From Liquidambar formosana (lineage: Eukaryota > Streptophyta > Magnoliopsida > Saxifragales > Altingiaceae), in NCBI GenBank assembly GCA_039720395.1, contig CM077821.1:43212792-43276791 (forward strand): a stretch of DNA of 64,000 nt, read 5' to 3'. Position numbers and translations under genes: made by a program. Positions within the stretch are counted from its first letter, which is position 1. Each line of letters starts with the position of its first letter. The notes below the pieces were generated by a model, which was given only the letters and a program-made list of their open reading frames with translations, was not told the origin of the DNA and did no database searches. Below are positions 35,034-48,000 of the stretch, piece by piece.

Positions 35034-35415
35034 CGGGAATTACAAATTGGTCTGGTTATGGTAAGTAATTGTAATTATAATTAGTAATTATTCTTAGTTT
35101 AGGAAGGATCCGTTTGAATAAATTTCTATTTCTTGTTTTTTTACTTTAAAAATTGAAAGTTTTGTGTATAAAAAATTTTGAAAGTTATACTTAAAAAGTA
35201 AAATTATTAAAAAATTTCTGTTATCTCAACTTTTAAAAATTACTCCTAAAATTTTGCACATAAAAAATTTTCATTTATTTACTTTTAAAAGTTAAAAAAA
35301 AAATAATAGAAATTTATCCAAACGGGTCCTAAGTGATCATTTACTAGAAAGTTAGTAGTAATTTCTATTGAACTGTAATTATTTACCTTTAACTGGACCA
35401 GTCTGTAATTTCCCC
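35034..35415. mobile_element. MITE, GGGGGAATTACA family (copy 3), interrupted
   Basis: Left end CGGGAATTACAAATTGGTCT and right end (reversed) GGGGAAATTACAGACTGGTC match copies at 20771 and 21169, but the distance between ends is more than doubled by another foldback at 35106-35329. Flanks TATTTACT and TATTTAACT look like a target duplication with one base gained or lost. Confidence 0.65.
35106..35329. mobile_element. Second foldback nested in the MITE at 35034
   Basis: GGATCCGTTTGAATAAATTTC at the left and (reversed) GGACCCGTTTGGATAAATTT at the right are inverted ends about 220 bases apart. The enclosed part is AT-rich and self-complementary. It interrupts the interior of the outer element, so it arrived later. 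Class unresolved. Confidence 0.6.
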
Positions 35416-35460
35416 TATTTAACTCTGTTAACAAATTGAAATTAGTAAAAAGTCCAAAAT

Positions 35461-35778
35461 GTTCAACTGCTTATGCAAACAAAAGTGTTTCCTTCCGCTA
35501 TGGAAAGAATTTGAAAAATGTTCAACTGCTTATGCAAACAAAAGTGTTTCCTTCCACTAGGGAAAGAATTTGAAAAATGTTCAACTGCTTATGCAAACAA
35601 AAGGATTCAAACAAAAGTGTTTCCTTTTGTTTCCTTCCACTATGGAAAGAATTTGAAAATTGTTCAACTGCTTATGCAAACAAAAGTGTTTCCTTGCACT
35701 ATGGAAAGAGTTTGAAAAATGTTCCACAATGGAAAGAGTTTGAAAAATGTTCAACTGCTCATGCAAACAAAAGTGTTT
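35461..35778. repeat. Minisatellite, about 59-bp unit, 5-6 copies
   Basis: The unit begins GTTCAACTGCTTATGCAAAC, continues AAAAGTGTTTCCTTCC and ends with TATGGAAAGAATTTGAAAAAT. Units start at 35461, 35520, 35579 (this one has a 24-base internal expansion), 35662, a shortened one at 35721, and a partial at 35749. Units differ by only a few bases, implying recent expansion. Frames stay open through it only because unit copies lack stops; it is not coding. Confidence 0.9.
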
Positions 35779-38084
35779 TTTGAATTAAAGAAATAAGGAG
35801 TAACAAATAACACTTTGCCTCTCCTGAAATATGGGACACCCAACAACTTATACTTCAAATCTTTAAAACTGGTTCAAGAACTCACCTCATTTGTCAACTT
35901 CAATGATAAAAAGTGGTCATATGAGCCACACATGCCAGAAGGGCTGGATCAATGGCCGATTGTGAAACATTTTAAATGACATGGACTGTGATTTATATTT
36001 TATTACTTTATCTTTGTATGTAAATCACGCTTACATACCTAAATCACAATCAAAATAAATTAAGAACTTTCATTCATCTCATGAAAAAGAGTACATGATA
36101 ATCATACAAAGTATGAAATTAGAATAAATCTTATTTATTTACTAATAAAAATGTCCTACAAATGATTTTAAAGACGTACGACCTTACAAAAATAACAATA
36201 GCCTTCACCAGGTGAGTGAAATAACACTTGCCCCTCACACTAATACAAACTTCTTAATTCTTATCAAGATATGGTAGCGATGACTTGCACTTCTGATCTC
36301 TTACGTTAATGTCACTCGGGCCAACAATAAAGTGAAAACGTTTCTAAATAAAGATTTCATGGACCAAAATCAGGGTGGCATGGTGGTGGTATTGTTGGTA
36401 ATCATCCTAAGGAGTTGGGAACATGGCTGTAGAGGTTGTTGAAAAAGGAAGAGGAAAAAAACTATGATGTTCTCTCCTTACATAACGGGGGATTTTACAT
36501 GAATCCCTAAACAAGTGTCTGGCATTGGATAGATTACCTTACATGCAAGGGTATCACATATAAATTAATTATAAAATGCAATGTGGTTTACATATCACAA
36601 ATTGATGTTCTTTCTCATTCAATGGTATTTGATCAAAATACCCTATCAACTTTGACCCACACACATGTGGACCCATTTTAACATATTTTTTATTATTAGA
36701 TTATCACAGTGGGACAAGTTAAATGTGATAATTCTAATGATTTAATGCATGTTTTACATTTCAAGTTCAACATGACTAGGACAAATTTATGGAAGAACTC
36801 GTACCAAGAGGGATGAGGTGCACATACTCATCGTAGAAGAAATCAAGGTTTAATTAGGAGGGATTATAACATGGTTTAATTTTTTTTTTTTTTTTAAATC
36901 CAAATAAAGTGGACAAATGAACACCCCCCACAAAAAAAAAAAAAAAAAAAAAAAAAAAACAGAGAAAGAATTAAAGGAGAGTGGTGAATCTAATAACTTT
37001 ATAAAAAGGAATCAAATGAGAGAGACAATATTGGGGACCATGTCTTTTTTCCTTTTTTTTTGGCTACAATATGGGACCGGGTCAATTATTCCTGCCCAGT
37101 AAAAAAATTTGCATCTACTTCAATTGAAGTATTATTCTTTTTTTTTTTTTTCCTTCTAAAATTGAAGTATGATCCTGCACTAATTATATGACTTTTAAAA
37201 GGCAATAGTTGTAGTCTAATTTGTTGGTGTGATTACATTCACCTTCTCTTACCACTGGCTTTTAATTCAATTAATCTCAAGAGGTTAATTTAAGTGGCAA
37301 TTAACCCTCAAGAAGCTTAGGGTTTATGTTTGAAACCCTATTTGTCAATGACCTCCTTGGGATTACTTCAAGGATCCGAGGCGGTCCAATAATTATTTGG
37401 TACATATTGAACCGGAGGGATGCCCAAGCTTATGAGATTAGTTCCATGCCGTCCTAAAAGAATGGGGATACACACTAAACAAAATAAATAAATAAATAAA
37501 TAATAATAATAACATTGTGATTCGATTATACCCACCGACCAAAGAATTGTTGCTACAATGCTCTGATTGGTACAAGGAATACTTGAGACTTGTCTTAACT
37601 AGCGAGACGGGGTTTCTTGGGAAGGCTTGTGCAGTTGATGCTAGTAACACTTGAGACTTGTCTCAACCTGACAGGTGAGGTTAATATGGGAAGATATGTG
37701 GATTCCACGGTTCCACCAACCAATATCTCTCTTCGGTCTAATACTATATAATCACTAGCTCCAAGATGAAATGATGGGATTTGGGTTCCAATTTCCCATT
37801 TTGGCCTACCCATATCATTGGTTTTCTATTGCAAATAAAAAATGAGACCGGCTAGGTGGGGGCCCGGGGCCGGCTAGTATTTTAAATTATTTATTTTTAT
37901 AAGTCTGACTACTATGTCTTTTCTTATTGCATTAACAATAACTATACGTCCGACGGTTGCTTTTATGTCCATTATATTTGTTATTACCATTGAATGCAAT
38001 CATTCCAACACTAAACGCGTAACAGCTCGTCTGAACTTTGTAGTTAAGCTTCCTTGAGTAAGAATAATACTCTTTTTGTTCCAC
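35779..38084. other. Intergenic DNA, no gene seen
   Basis: AT-rich with long A and T runs (36880-36960) and a TAAA repeat near 37482-37510. No coding or RNA gene recognised. Confidence 0.35.
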
Positions 38085-38335
38085 AAAAATACGTCATGTT
38101 TGGCAAAGATTTGGATTTGCTGCAGATATTGCATGATGCAGTAACGTAGGTTCGATGACACGTGGTAAGGAGGAGAAATGAAGGGTTGAAATTTGAGAGA
38201 TGTATTTGACACTCAACGCCTAACAACTTTCTATTTCTCTAACTTACCCATGTGTCATCGATCCTACGTTTACTGCACTATACAGTAAAAGTAGCTAACT
38301 GGACTAAATTCAAATCCGTTTGACAAAATACGTAA
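38085..38335. mobile_element. Foldback element with GTAACGTAGGTTCGATGACA arms
   Basis: Inner arms GCAGTAACGTAGGTTCGATG ... CACGTGGTAAG and the reverse of CTTACCCATGTGTCATCGAT...ACGTTTACTGC pair well, and outer arms pair more loosely (TTTGGCAAAGATTTGGATTT against GTCAAACGGATTTGAATTTA). About 250 bases, non-coding. The left arm includes a G-box core CACGTG. No target duplication was resolved. Confidence 0.6.
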
Positions 38336-40840
38336 TTTAAGAAAAACCATCATTTCATTGACTTATCATTTATTAAACACTATTTTTCCAAAAGTACCTT
38401 CTCTTGGTTTTTATTGGGTTTTGTGTTAAAGGTAATTATTGAAATAATAAGGGGCAGTGTACGAAATTCAAGAATATTTTGATTTGAATTTTCAAAATGG
38501 ACAAATATTTTGGAACAAAAAAAGTTGCAAAAATGGTCTATCTTCATAAGACGGAGGGAGTATTAGGATGAGTGATTTTCTATGAAGTCCTCATATTGCA
38601 CTCCTCTTTTCACAAGTCAAAAAAAAAAAATAAAAAAAATGCTAATTATGTTAAGAAAACCTAACGAGTCAAAAAACCCACAACACAAAGCATATTGAGT
38701 GAGGTCAAATAACGATCATGGTACGCAATATTCAAGTAGAGAATTGTTCATTAGATCCAAATTTCCTATTTGAATAACATGTTATGATCGTATTTGATTT
38801 TGTACCATAACATGTCACATTATATTAGACATTATTAAACGAATTATAAAAACAAAAACAAAAACGACACCATATGTGATATTCTAAAAAAAAAATAGTC
38901 GATTATATTAATGAAATTCCTGCAAAACATGTGACATTCTAAAAAATAATGAAATATATTAATAATTGCTGCAAAAGGAAGTGGTGGCATTCATGGAGGG
39001 TGTTTGTTTGTTAGTAGTTAGGAAGAAGGATTAAAAAAAAGAGGAGGGGTTTTGATTATTCTCCAAACGACAAAAGATACTCCTAACTTCTTTATACATT
39101 TTTGATTATTCTCCAAGCGATGCCACCCTAGTAGAAGCCTCCACCGAAGTCATGGCCCGCGACAGTGTCACCTGCGAATGCCGGTGATATAATGCGTACA
39201 AATGAAGTGCACGCTACTACCTTGGCCCTACTCTTCCTTTTTCGTAGTCAATCGTACGTACTTCCCCTTTCCTTTCCGCAGCACGGAAAATCTTCATCAC
39301 CTTTTGGCAATACTGGGGAAGGGTTACATGAAAGTGGTATTTTCCCTACAAATTCTGTCATGATCCAACAAATATATATATTGTCAAAATACACAGCTTA
39401 TAAATTATTTGCTGGGTCTATTTCGTAGACTTGTCTTGTAAATAAGATTCCAACTCAATATAAGGTTAGTGAATTTAAGTAAAGAGAGCCAATGGCATGG
39501 GAGAATATTGCAGATGATAAAGAATTAAGGATTATGAACTTTAGGTCCTCTAAATTTGTACCCTCCCACTATTTGATGCATGGGCTATTGTGTGTCATGT
39601 AGGACTAATTTTAGTCCATACCTTGGTAGAAGTAAGTTTCAAATATCCACGTTTGGCTAAAAAAAATACCTAACGTGATAGTTAATGTGACAATTACCTA
39701 GCTTATCTAGTAAATTTTTTATTTTAATAAAATATATAACCATCATATTAGATGTCACATTAATTGGGCGAGTAGATTTGAATAAAAAGTTCAAATTTTT
39801 AGCTTATTCCTTTAGGTTTAATCATAGTTGTGTTCTAATTGTAATCCTGTCAACTCACCTAACATGGGTTGAACCCGAATTTGCCAATTATTAAATTGTA
39901 TGGTTTTGTTGCTATTGCAATCTAGCACTAATTTAATCTATGTGTGACTCCCGCGTATCATTGGAATCAATTCAATTTTTATATGATATGAAGAAGAAAT
40001 GCGAATGTTCAAATTTGACCACGTAAATTTCGTTGAACTTGAATGACCTACTATCTCCTTAAAAAAAAAAAAAAAACACAAGATTTCTAAATGATTTGAG
40101 TAAGATTAATAAAGAACAAGTTAAATAGGTTAATAAATTTGTGTCATAATTGAGTCATATGGTTTAATGAGTCAATTGTGATGGTTTGAACATGACAAAT
40201 TTTGACATGATAAATACATGAATAGTAATTCCTACCTTCACGTGCTGCACAAGAATTGAAAGTAGATTTAAAATCTCTTAACTATGGTTTAAGGTTTATC
40301 CATATTTCAAGAATTAGTCAAATGGAAGGTCTAAATAATTAAAGTTATGAAATAAAACTTACAACAGTCGAAAGTTGTTTTTTTCTTTTAAACAAGGACA
40401 TATGAGATTTTGGCTCCAATTAATCTCTTAGGTATGTGTAATCCCATATCTCACATATATCGGATATTACTAAAGTTTTCAGGTCTTAGAGGTAATCTAA
40501 AAAAAAAATCAACGTTTTCATAGAGTTTCAAACATTCAACTTACATTTCTTGAAATATTTATCAATACACTTGTCATTACATTAACCCATACGATCAACC
40601 GAAGGTTGAATAAAACGCTCATTAGCAAATAATAAATAAATAAAATACCAATCGGTGGTTCTCAAATTCCTGTTTTCCCAAAGTAGAAGCATTGAATGTG
40701 ATCGTAAATAATCTGTGGTGCCCACTCCTTCTTCTGTGGCACCCATTTTTCCATTAATTCTCCCTTTTCCTTTTACCTCAAGCAGAAACTCCACGAGGTG
40801 TGTCAGGCCTCCAACCCTCTCACCCAGGGGAGGTCTTTTC
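38336..40840. other. Intergenic DNA upstream of ALS3
   Basis: No gene seen. A single ACGGAGGGAGTA end at about 38560 resembles a Stowaway terminus without a partner. Direct repeats of TTTTGATTATTCTCCAA occur at about 39049 and 39101. The last few hundred bases should hold the ALS3 promoter. Confidence 0.35.
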
Positions 40841-40861
40841 CCTTTCTCCGTATATACTACT

Positions 40862-40873
40862 GCTCTATATACC
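40862..40873 (+). promoter_or_regulatory. Possible TATA box of ALS3
   Basis: CTCTATATACC lies about 70 bases before the ALS3 start codon at the right distance for a short 5' UTR. A second TATA-like word (CGTATATACT) precedes it by 15 bases. Assigned by sequence only. Confidence 0.4.
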
Positions 40874-40938
40874 ATTCAAAACCAGACGCAAACTTCTGCC
40901 ACGGGAATTTTCAACACTGAGCAAGGAAAGCTTTCGCC

Positions 40939-43900
40939 ATGGATTTCGCATGGATGGTCGAGTTCTTGAAGGGCATGGTCAAACCGTTATTTGCCACCGT
41001 CGTAGTTCTAATGGCGGTAGGCTTGTCGTTTGCCCAGAAGTTGGGGTTGGAGAGTGAGATGATATATTCGATTGCCAGAGCTTTTCTCCAGCTCTCTGTC
41101 ATTGGGTTCGTCCTTCAATTCATTTTCACCCAGAAGAATGTCGTCTGGATCGTTCTCGCTTACCTTTTCATGGTTTGTCTCTCCTCTTCATTGCATTTAT
41201 GCTCTTATCAATATTTGATGGTTTTCTGTTAACTCTATCTGTTTGTTTCCTGAGAAAATTTAGGAAAGATTCATATGTTATGTTATATATTATGAAATGA
41301 AAAGCTCAGGTTAAATAATTCGAATAGTTGTCTTGGGCTCAACTGGGTCTAAGCCCAAAAAGTGTATTTATTTATTTCGAAATTCTCATTAGCCAAACAG
41401 AGCATAAGGGTGTTAATTTGTAGAAAATCATGGATTTTTGTATTATGGGTGTGAATTCTTAGCTTGATTCATTGTCTGCATTCAAGTTCAACTAACCCAA
41501 GTAAAAATGGAAATGGAAAGAATTTCATTCTTATTTTACTTTCATTTTGACCCCCTTTTTATTGGATATCACTGAGAAGAAAATGATGAAGCCATTTAGG
41601 TTGGTTATGGGGTAGAGATTGATGGGAAAGTAGAACAGATAGCAAGAAATGGAAAAAAAAGACAAAACAGAAAAATAGAAAGAAAAAAAAGAACACCCCA
41701 GTTTTGAGCTCTGATAACATAATAGAATTGGAGAAGACCTTACCAACCAGATGGTAAGGTCAAGGGTTGTATATATTGATAACTGATACAGATTATATAA
41801 GAGTATTCCCTTAGCTGTACATATGAACTGTTCTGGAATGTCAATACATATTGTAATCAAATTAAAAAGGGATAGAAAATTTTTGGACCAGCATGTTTTT
41901 ATTCCATATTACCGGCGTTTTATTCCATATGACGAGCGTATACGCCCTCCCTCTCACAGACATAGGAAAAGGGAATCATGAATGTCATGAATTCCCTTAT
42001 CAATTACCCATGTGTGTATTGCCTTGATAAGTGAGCAAATTATTATTATTTTTATCCTGAATCCAAACTTCTCATAAGCCATATTATAGCAGAGTTAGAA
42101 TTGTTGGGTTCATATTCTCTAACTTCCACCAAATTATGTGGCCATTCTTTTTTCAAACCAAAGTGAATTAAAGCAAATTAAGTTATCCATTCTTTTTATC
42201 TTTTTATTCAGAGATTCCATCGTGAATTTATTTATTTATTTTTTCTGGTTTGCAACTATTTTTTTTGCACCAGAAGTCAGCTCAACCTGATTCTGGCCTT
42301 TGTTCAAAATCAAATGCAACCTATTTTATGTGACTAATTGATATTACCCAGTTAAGCAAGGACTGCAGAATTTGTAGGGTGATCCTTTTTCCTTTTGGTT
42401 TATCCTTGAGTTCACAGACCATGTAACCCTTTCATTTCAAATCTCAATCAAAGAAACTGAATAACTGATCCCACTGATGTGATAATACTGAAAAGAAAAG
42501 GCTTTCTTTTTTTCTTTTTTCTTTTTTTTTTAAGGGCGGGGGGGGGGGGGTGTTGTCTGCCAGTTGAATTTTGGTCTGGAAGAGGGGAAGTGATAGTCCT
42601 AAAAATTTCAAAGGCAGGCTCAACCAAACTATGAGAGCAATGCTCAATGTGTATCCAAGGAGGATTCAAGTTAACATCTACTCCCTTTCTAATTGTCTCC
42701 ACAGGAAGACATACACCTGAGAAAGGGGAAAAAATATTCTTGCAGTACAATGTGAAAATCCCGATGCCAGAACCAATGTTTCCAGGATTATACAGAATCT
42801 ACCCAGAGTGGAAACACATTATAAAAATATGCATATGTTTTCTGCAGTTCTTAGTATAATTATTTCAAGTTTTACCACTTTACAATTTAGATCTATAGAT
42901 ATGCTTGGACTAACTGCTGAAAGAAATCTTTCTGATCTTCGCAAAAGTCAATTAATCCAATGGTCAGAATCAACTACAAGTCATTTAGTCAGCTTGACAT
43001 GCATATAGATGGCTGACGTTCATTACATTATGTTAATTGACACAAATCATTGCACATTTAGACTTCAGTCAACTGTGAAGCGCCATCTGGATCATAAATG
43101 GCTCCTTTAAAAATAAATGGACACCCAAATGAGACCCAAATCCAAACCAAGTTCTAAGGACTCAGAAACACCTTTATTTCACTGCTCTGCTGATTTTGAA
43201 CTACCTTCCATGGTTAACGAGAAAGGGATGGCTATCTTACTTGTGATGTCTTATATCAGAATAATTATTCATTTTTGGGCGTGTGCCTACTACAGAGTAT
43301 GAATAGAAGACACTGATTTTCACTGCAACTGATTTCATCATTGCCATGACTAATGTTTCTATTAACATAATGGTATTGAATTCATTTCATTGCATTCCTC
43401 GCACCCTGCAGGTTTCGGTTGCTGGTTATACAGCAGGTCAGCGTGCTAAACATGTTCCTCGTGGGAAGTACGTTGCTGGAGCTTCCATCCTGGCTGGCAC
43501 CGCAATAACCATGTTCCTGCTTGTTTTACTCAATGTTTTCCCTTTCACTCCTCGGTACATCATCCCTGTTGCAGGAATGATGGTTGGTAATTCCATGACA
43601 GTGACTGGCGTTACTATGAAAAGACTCCGAGATGATATCAAGATACAAATGAATCTGGTTGGTCCCTATACGAAAAACACTTTTTGCCCATCTTATGAAC
43701 TCTTATAAGTACATTATGCTTGTATACAGATATCTTGAACGTCCAGTTACTTCCCTGTTTATTATCCTTTTTCTTAATCTTGTCAATTCCTGGATGTTGG
43801 GTCATTCCCATTTTCTTGTTCAATCTAAAATTTGGCGATGTTGTCGATGACTTAATGTGAATTGTTAAATTCTTTTTGTAGGTGGAGACAGCATTGGCTC

Positions 43901-44196
43901 TTGGGGCAACCCCACGTCAAGCGACACTTCAGCAGGTCAAAAGGGCTCTTGTTCTTGCACTTTCTCCAGTCTTGGACAATGCCAAAACAGTGGGTCTAAT
44001 TTCACTTCCTGGTGCAATGACTGGCCTTATAATGGGAGGGGCTTCTCCTCTGGAGGCCATTCAACTGCAGATTGTTGTAATGAACTTTCTTATTGGTGCA
44101 TCAACTGTTAGCAGCATCATGTCGACATACCTTTGTTGGCCTGCCTTCTTCACTAAAGCTTACCAGTTAGAAACCAAGGTCTTCAGTGCAGAATGA
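40939..44196 (+). CDS. ALS3: ALS3, membrane half of an ABC transporter (aluminium tolerance)
   Basis: Three exons: 40939-41172, 43412-43657, 43882-44196, all in phase, 264 residues (Arabidopsis ALS3 is about 270). The protein is almost wholly membrane-embedded, with about seven segments, and belongs to the FetB/YbbM (UPF0014) family: SVAGYTAGQRAKHVPRGKYV, GNSMTVTGVTMKRLRDDI, the conserved ETALALGATPRQATLQQVKR, and SLPGAMTGLIMGGASPLEAI. ALS3, with the soluble ATPase STAR1, forms a tonoplast or vesicle transporter needed for tolerance of aluminium and linked to phosphate-starvation root responses. No ATP-binding partner is encoded here. The first intron is 2.2 kb and carries a G run near 42538-42551. 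From memory the At2g37330 orthologue lies between the PPR and RS2Z33 genes, as here. Confidence 0.93.
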
Positions 44197-46212
44197 GGTC
44201 GGTGTAGCATATTCCCAATGATCATCCCCACTAAATGTAGGGTTGGGAGCAAGAGTGATCTAGCTTTTATTGAAGCATACAAAAGTGTATATTATGTACC
44301 AAGTTACTCTCTTTTTGCAATGATAAATTATGCACCCATGAATTCAGTATGTAGCAAGTATTTCAAAGGGCTGGGCTGCAACCTGAGAACCAGGGATCCA
44401 GTTCAAAACCCATTTGTTATTTGCTTTAGTAATATGCGAGAGTGGCATCAGCAAATGTTTGAATAGCTGATGGGTTTGCTATTAGGCGAAGGCTTCTATG
44501 TGGCTACCTGTTCAAAGGTGGCTGTTTCATTGTCAATCCATGGAGACAAGGAGGCCCTATTTTTGGTTGGCGTCTCAAGCATTGGTTTCCCTCATGTATG
44601 TGTCGTCTTACAATCAGAGAAATTTACAGTATGAGTCTCTTGTACTATACCAAGGCAGTCCGGTAAGTTATGGCGTGGGGTAATTAATGTCTTAACTCTT
44701 AAGAGAGGCTTGAATTATAGGCTTATATTGGATATTGGGTGTTCTTAAAATATTGGTTATTGAAGGGAATGTGACTTAAGTATTCAATTAGTTGTTTGTG
44801 TGGTGAGTTGAGTTATTGTGGGGAAATTGAAGTTGTTGGTGGTTGTGATCGGAATTGCCTACTTCTCCAATTGAAGTATATATGTAATGGCATGAGAAAG
44901 TGGGGTGTTCCTCAACAAAATTTTCTGTGTCGATTATCTATCATGCTCTATGAGACTCTCATTGTCTGTTTTGTATGCTCTTTTTGTGTGAAGATAAGGT
45001 TTTTGAACATTATTTTTGCCCCTTTTTCTTTGGCAGCTGAGCTGGTGCGAATGATTTCAACTGGTTCTCACCATACCGCATTTTTCCCCCTTACATGTTC
45101 TCATCAGCTCCTCCAGTACTGGTTACCCCCTCCCCTTCCCCCTTTGCTTATATACATTATACATTATCCTCAACTAGCCACATTTTTTCCCTCAAATATC
45201 TATGTTCTCCTTGGCTCCTCCACCAGTTACCCCCTCCCCTTCCCCCATTATTTACATGATCCCACATGGAGCAAAAACACCTACATAGTGGAACAAATAT
45301 CTTCATCCCAAAATAAACCTTTATCCAACCTGTTCAACTTGATCCCGGACCTAATCCAATCGAATGATCGATAGTTCTTACCATGAGAAAATAAGGTAGA
45401 TCTAAATATCTAATAAGGCACAAAATGACAAAAGAAACCACCCCCCCCCCAAAAAAAAAAAAAATAAATAAATAAAGGATGAGAACCTTGATGTGCAGTT
45501 AACAGTTTGAAGAACCCAAAATATATTATTTATTTGTTTGTTTTGTTTTTGTTTTTATTCCTGTTTCCTTATTACAAGCAAGAATATCATATATCTTTTT
45601 ATTTAAAACAATATAAGTCGGTTCAAGATATCTGACATGAGGGGAGAGACCGTGAGAGATACCACTTAAGATCGGATGCCGGTGATGGTGATGGAGAAAG
45701 CGCAATTTGATTCTTTAAATTAATGAAAAATGGAAACCAAAACGCAACCTTAAAATAATTTTTTTTTTTTTTAAATTTAGATGAGAGATGGAAACACAAA
45801 AACGTAACCTTCAAAAAAAAAAAAAAAAATTGAGATTGAAACAAGAGACCCAACATTAAACAAAATATGGGACATAAAAATAAATGCCCCAATAATGATA
45901 TTATTAATTTATGTGAGTGGTAGTATCTGTAAACAGACAAATAAACATATACATATGATTAAATTGATAGTCAAATAATAGGGATAATAGGGATGCGTGG
46001 TGATGTCATGAATCATGATAGTCCCACAGGTAAAATACAATACCCAAGAGAGAGGAAAAAAATAAAAAAGTGGGAAAGGAAGGAAGGAAGATAAATTTCA
46101 TTAAAATAAAAGCTATGAGCTTCCCAGCTAATCCATAAAATTCTTCTACCTCATCACAGCGTCCATTAAACTACGGTGGGAACAGAGGCTCCGCAAGCAT
46201 GGCCGTAGTTTT
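44197..46212. other. ALS3 3' region and spacer to the PR-1-like gene
   Basis: The first few hundred bases are probably ALS3 3' UTR. A 192-codon frame at 44796-45374 has no family resemblance and a biased composition. Within it, GTTACCCCCTCCCCTTCCCC occurs twice (about 45122 and 45229), a direct repeat. A C run plus A run lies at 45443-45463. Confidence 0.4.
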
Positions 46213-46812
46213 TTAAGCAGAAGGAGATGTAGTCGAAGGTGGTGGTCGAGCAGGAATACGGTAGCCAAAGGGGCTCTCATTCACCCAATTTCCCGGTGGA
46301 TCATACTCACACAAAGCAAACAAACCCCCATTTTTACATTTAATGCGCGCGCACCCAATCCGAGAGCTCTGCTTCCACACAATCTGCGTGTAATGCCCGC
46401 AAATCTGTCCCTTCGTGCACTCATTGGTTTCCTTCTTATAGTGCCTATGCTCTCTGGCCCACGATCGAACCACCTGCGTCGGCGTCCAATGGTCGCGCCC
46501 ACCCCAGAAAATGTTCTCCCCATAGGGGCCGTAAGAGTGAACCATCTTGCAGTCGGCGGCTCGCTGCTTTGCGTAGCGACGGGCATAGCGCGAGAGCGCT
46601 CTGTCCCATTGCAAAGGTGCTTCGCCGCTGTGGAGGCGAACCTTGTTGTGGGCTAGGAGGAATTCGCGTGCCATTGAGATGTCCTTGGGTTGGAGTGGCC
46701 AATGATGGTTCTTGGGTCGATGGTGTCCTCGAGCGGAGACGGCGAGGATGAGAAGAGGGGCGGTGATGATTATGGCGGCGAGAATTCGAACGTTCGACGT
46801 TGGCATTGTCAC
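46213..46812 (-). CDS. PR-1-like secreted CAP-domain protein
   Basis: Intron-less, 199 residues. A signal peptide covers about residues 1-28 (RILAAIIITAPLLILAVSAR). The CAP/SCP domain runs from AREFLLAHNKVRLHSGEAPL through the conserved HSYGPYGENIFWG and GHYTQIVWKQSSRIGCARIK to FALCEYDPPGNW. Conserved histidines of the CAP cavity and six cysteines for three disulphides are present. A basic spacer (GHHRPKNHHWPLQP) lies between signal peptide and domain, and a Pro/Ser tail follows. PR-1 proteins are apoplastic and several bind sterols or release a C-terminal CAPE peptide; here the CNYxPxGNx boundary is CEYDPPGNW, so CAPE release is uncertain. The gene is GC-richer than its surroundings. Confidence 0.92.
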   Translation of the reverse strand: MTMPTSNVRILAAIIITAPLLILAVSARGHHRPKNHHWPLQPKDISMAREFLLAHNKVRLHSGEAPLQWDRALSRYARRYAKQRAADCKMVHSYGPYGENIFWGGRDHWTPTQVVRSWAREHRHYKKETNECTKGQICGHYTQIVWKQSSRIGCARIKCKNGGLFALCEYDPPGNWVNESPFGYRIPARPPPSTTSPSA

Positions 46813-46989
46813 GGATTTTTGCGTTTTTTCTGGTTTTGGTTGGCCGCTCTCATTACCTTGAGAGCAGCGGCAAGAAAGGGGGAGGAAGAACAGAGGCTTA
46901 AATTTGATTTTCTTGTTCTAAATATGACCCTATTTGTTGGACATATCTACCATACAACCATTAGCTTCTTAGGGTACCTTTAAATATAT

Positions 46990-47700
46990 GTACAAATTTA
47001 AAGGATAATTTATGTAGGTTACATTACAACTTCAATTTCAATATTATTTATTTATTTATTTTTTGATCTAATAATCAAAATATAATTGTACTTAAAAAAC
47101 GGATTATCCGGTAACAGACACCTCGGTTGTTGGATAAAAAATAAAGGGTTATAATTAAAAGTTCTTGTGTGATTTATAAAATAAAAAATATTTGAACAAC
47201 ATTACAAATTAAAATTAATATTTGAAAACAATACGTTTATTATTCATGCGTGATCAGTCGCATGCTTTTTATTTACATCCATGATTTTCATTCTGAATGT
47301 TGGACAATTGATCATCTTTGTGTATGTATATTGTCTTTAGATAGCTATAAAGTATTTTGTCGGGTGTGATGTGATTACGTGAATTTTATTACCAATATAG
47401 GTTTAATTTCCCACTAATATAAATGGGTATTTCTGTTGTTTTGTCAAAATGAGAGGGTAATGCCATGACTACATATAGTCCAAGAGGCTGAAGACATGAA
47501 TTGCCTGCGTTTTATTTGGGGAGAATTGCCGCAGTTTTAGGTCGTCCACAGGTCAATGGTCAAATTGTCAACATGGTTTCCTACCCCTTTTAAATCCTGT
47601 CCCTATATTAGATTTTCCAGGGAATTTTGCATTTTGTCCCTTTTTAAGTTGGATAATTTCCCCTTTTACATCCTACAGCTTGAAAATCATATTTTTCGTC
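46990..47700. other. Intergenic DNA upstream of the PR-1-like gene
   Basis: AT-rich. No gene or clear repeat was recognised apart from weak T-rich tracts. Confidence 0.35.
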
Positions 47701-48000
47701 CTTTAATTATAGTAATTTTGTTTGTCATTGTGTCATTGATTTCATTAATCTCTATCATATGCAAATGAGTATAATGTCATTGGATAAAATTATAGGGGTA
47801 CTTCGTCACAATATTTATAAAAAAAATTAAAAAATAAAAACCTTTGGATGAAGTAATTAAAAAAGGTCAACTTGAAGGGAGTAAAGTTTAATTTTTCTTT
47901 TTAATCCTCTTAATTATTTAGGCAATGTGGAGTTGGCTAGGAAGTTTTAGTATAATTCAAGCACATTAAGGCATTAAGCCACCAATGGTATAATAACTAA

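Noticed and set aside
35461..35778. CRISPR-like spaced repeats
   Set aside because: Units are tandem, contiguous and contain no variable spacers, and the window is plant nuclear DNA. It is a minisatellite.
38555..38575. Stowaway MITE
   Set aside because: Only one ACGGAGGGAGTA end is visible; no partner end or TA-flanked pair was found nearby.
44796..45374. 192-codon plus-strand open frame after ALS3
   Set aside because: No family resemblance, uneven composition, overlaps a C-rich direct repeat and lies in the ALS3 3' region.
46281..46702. Other long frames on both strands over the PR-1-like gene
   Set aside because: They are shadows of the GC-rich CAP-domain coding sequence, which clearly encodes the family motifs.
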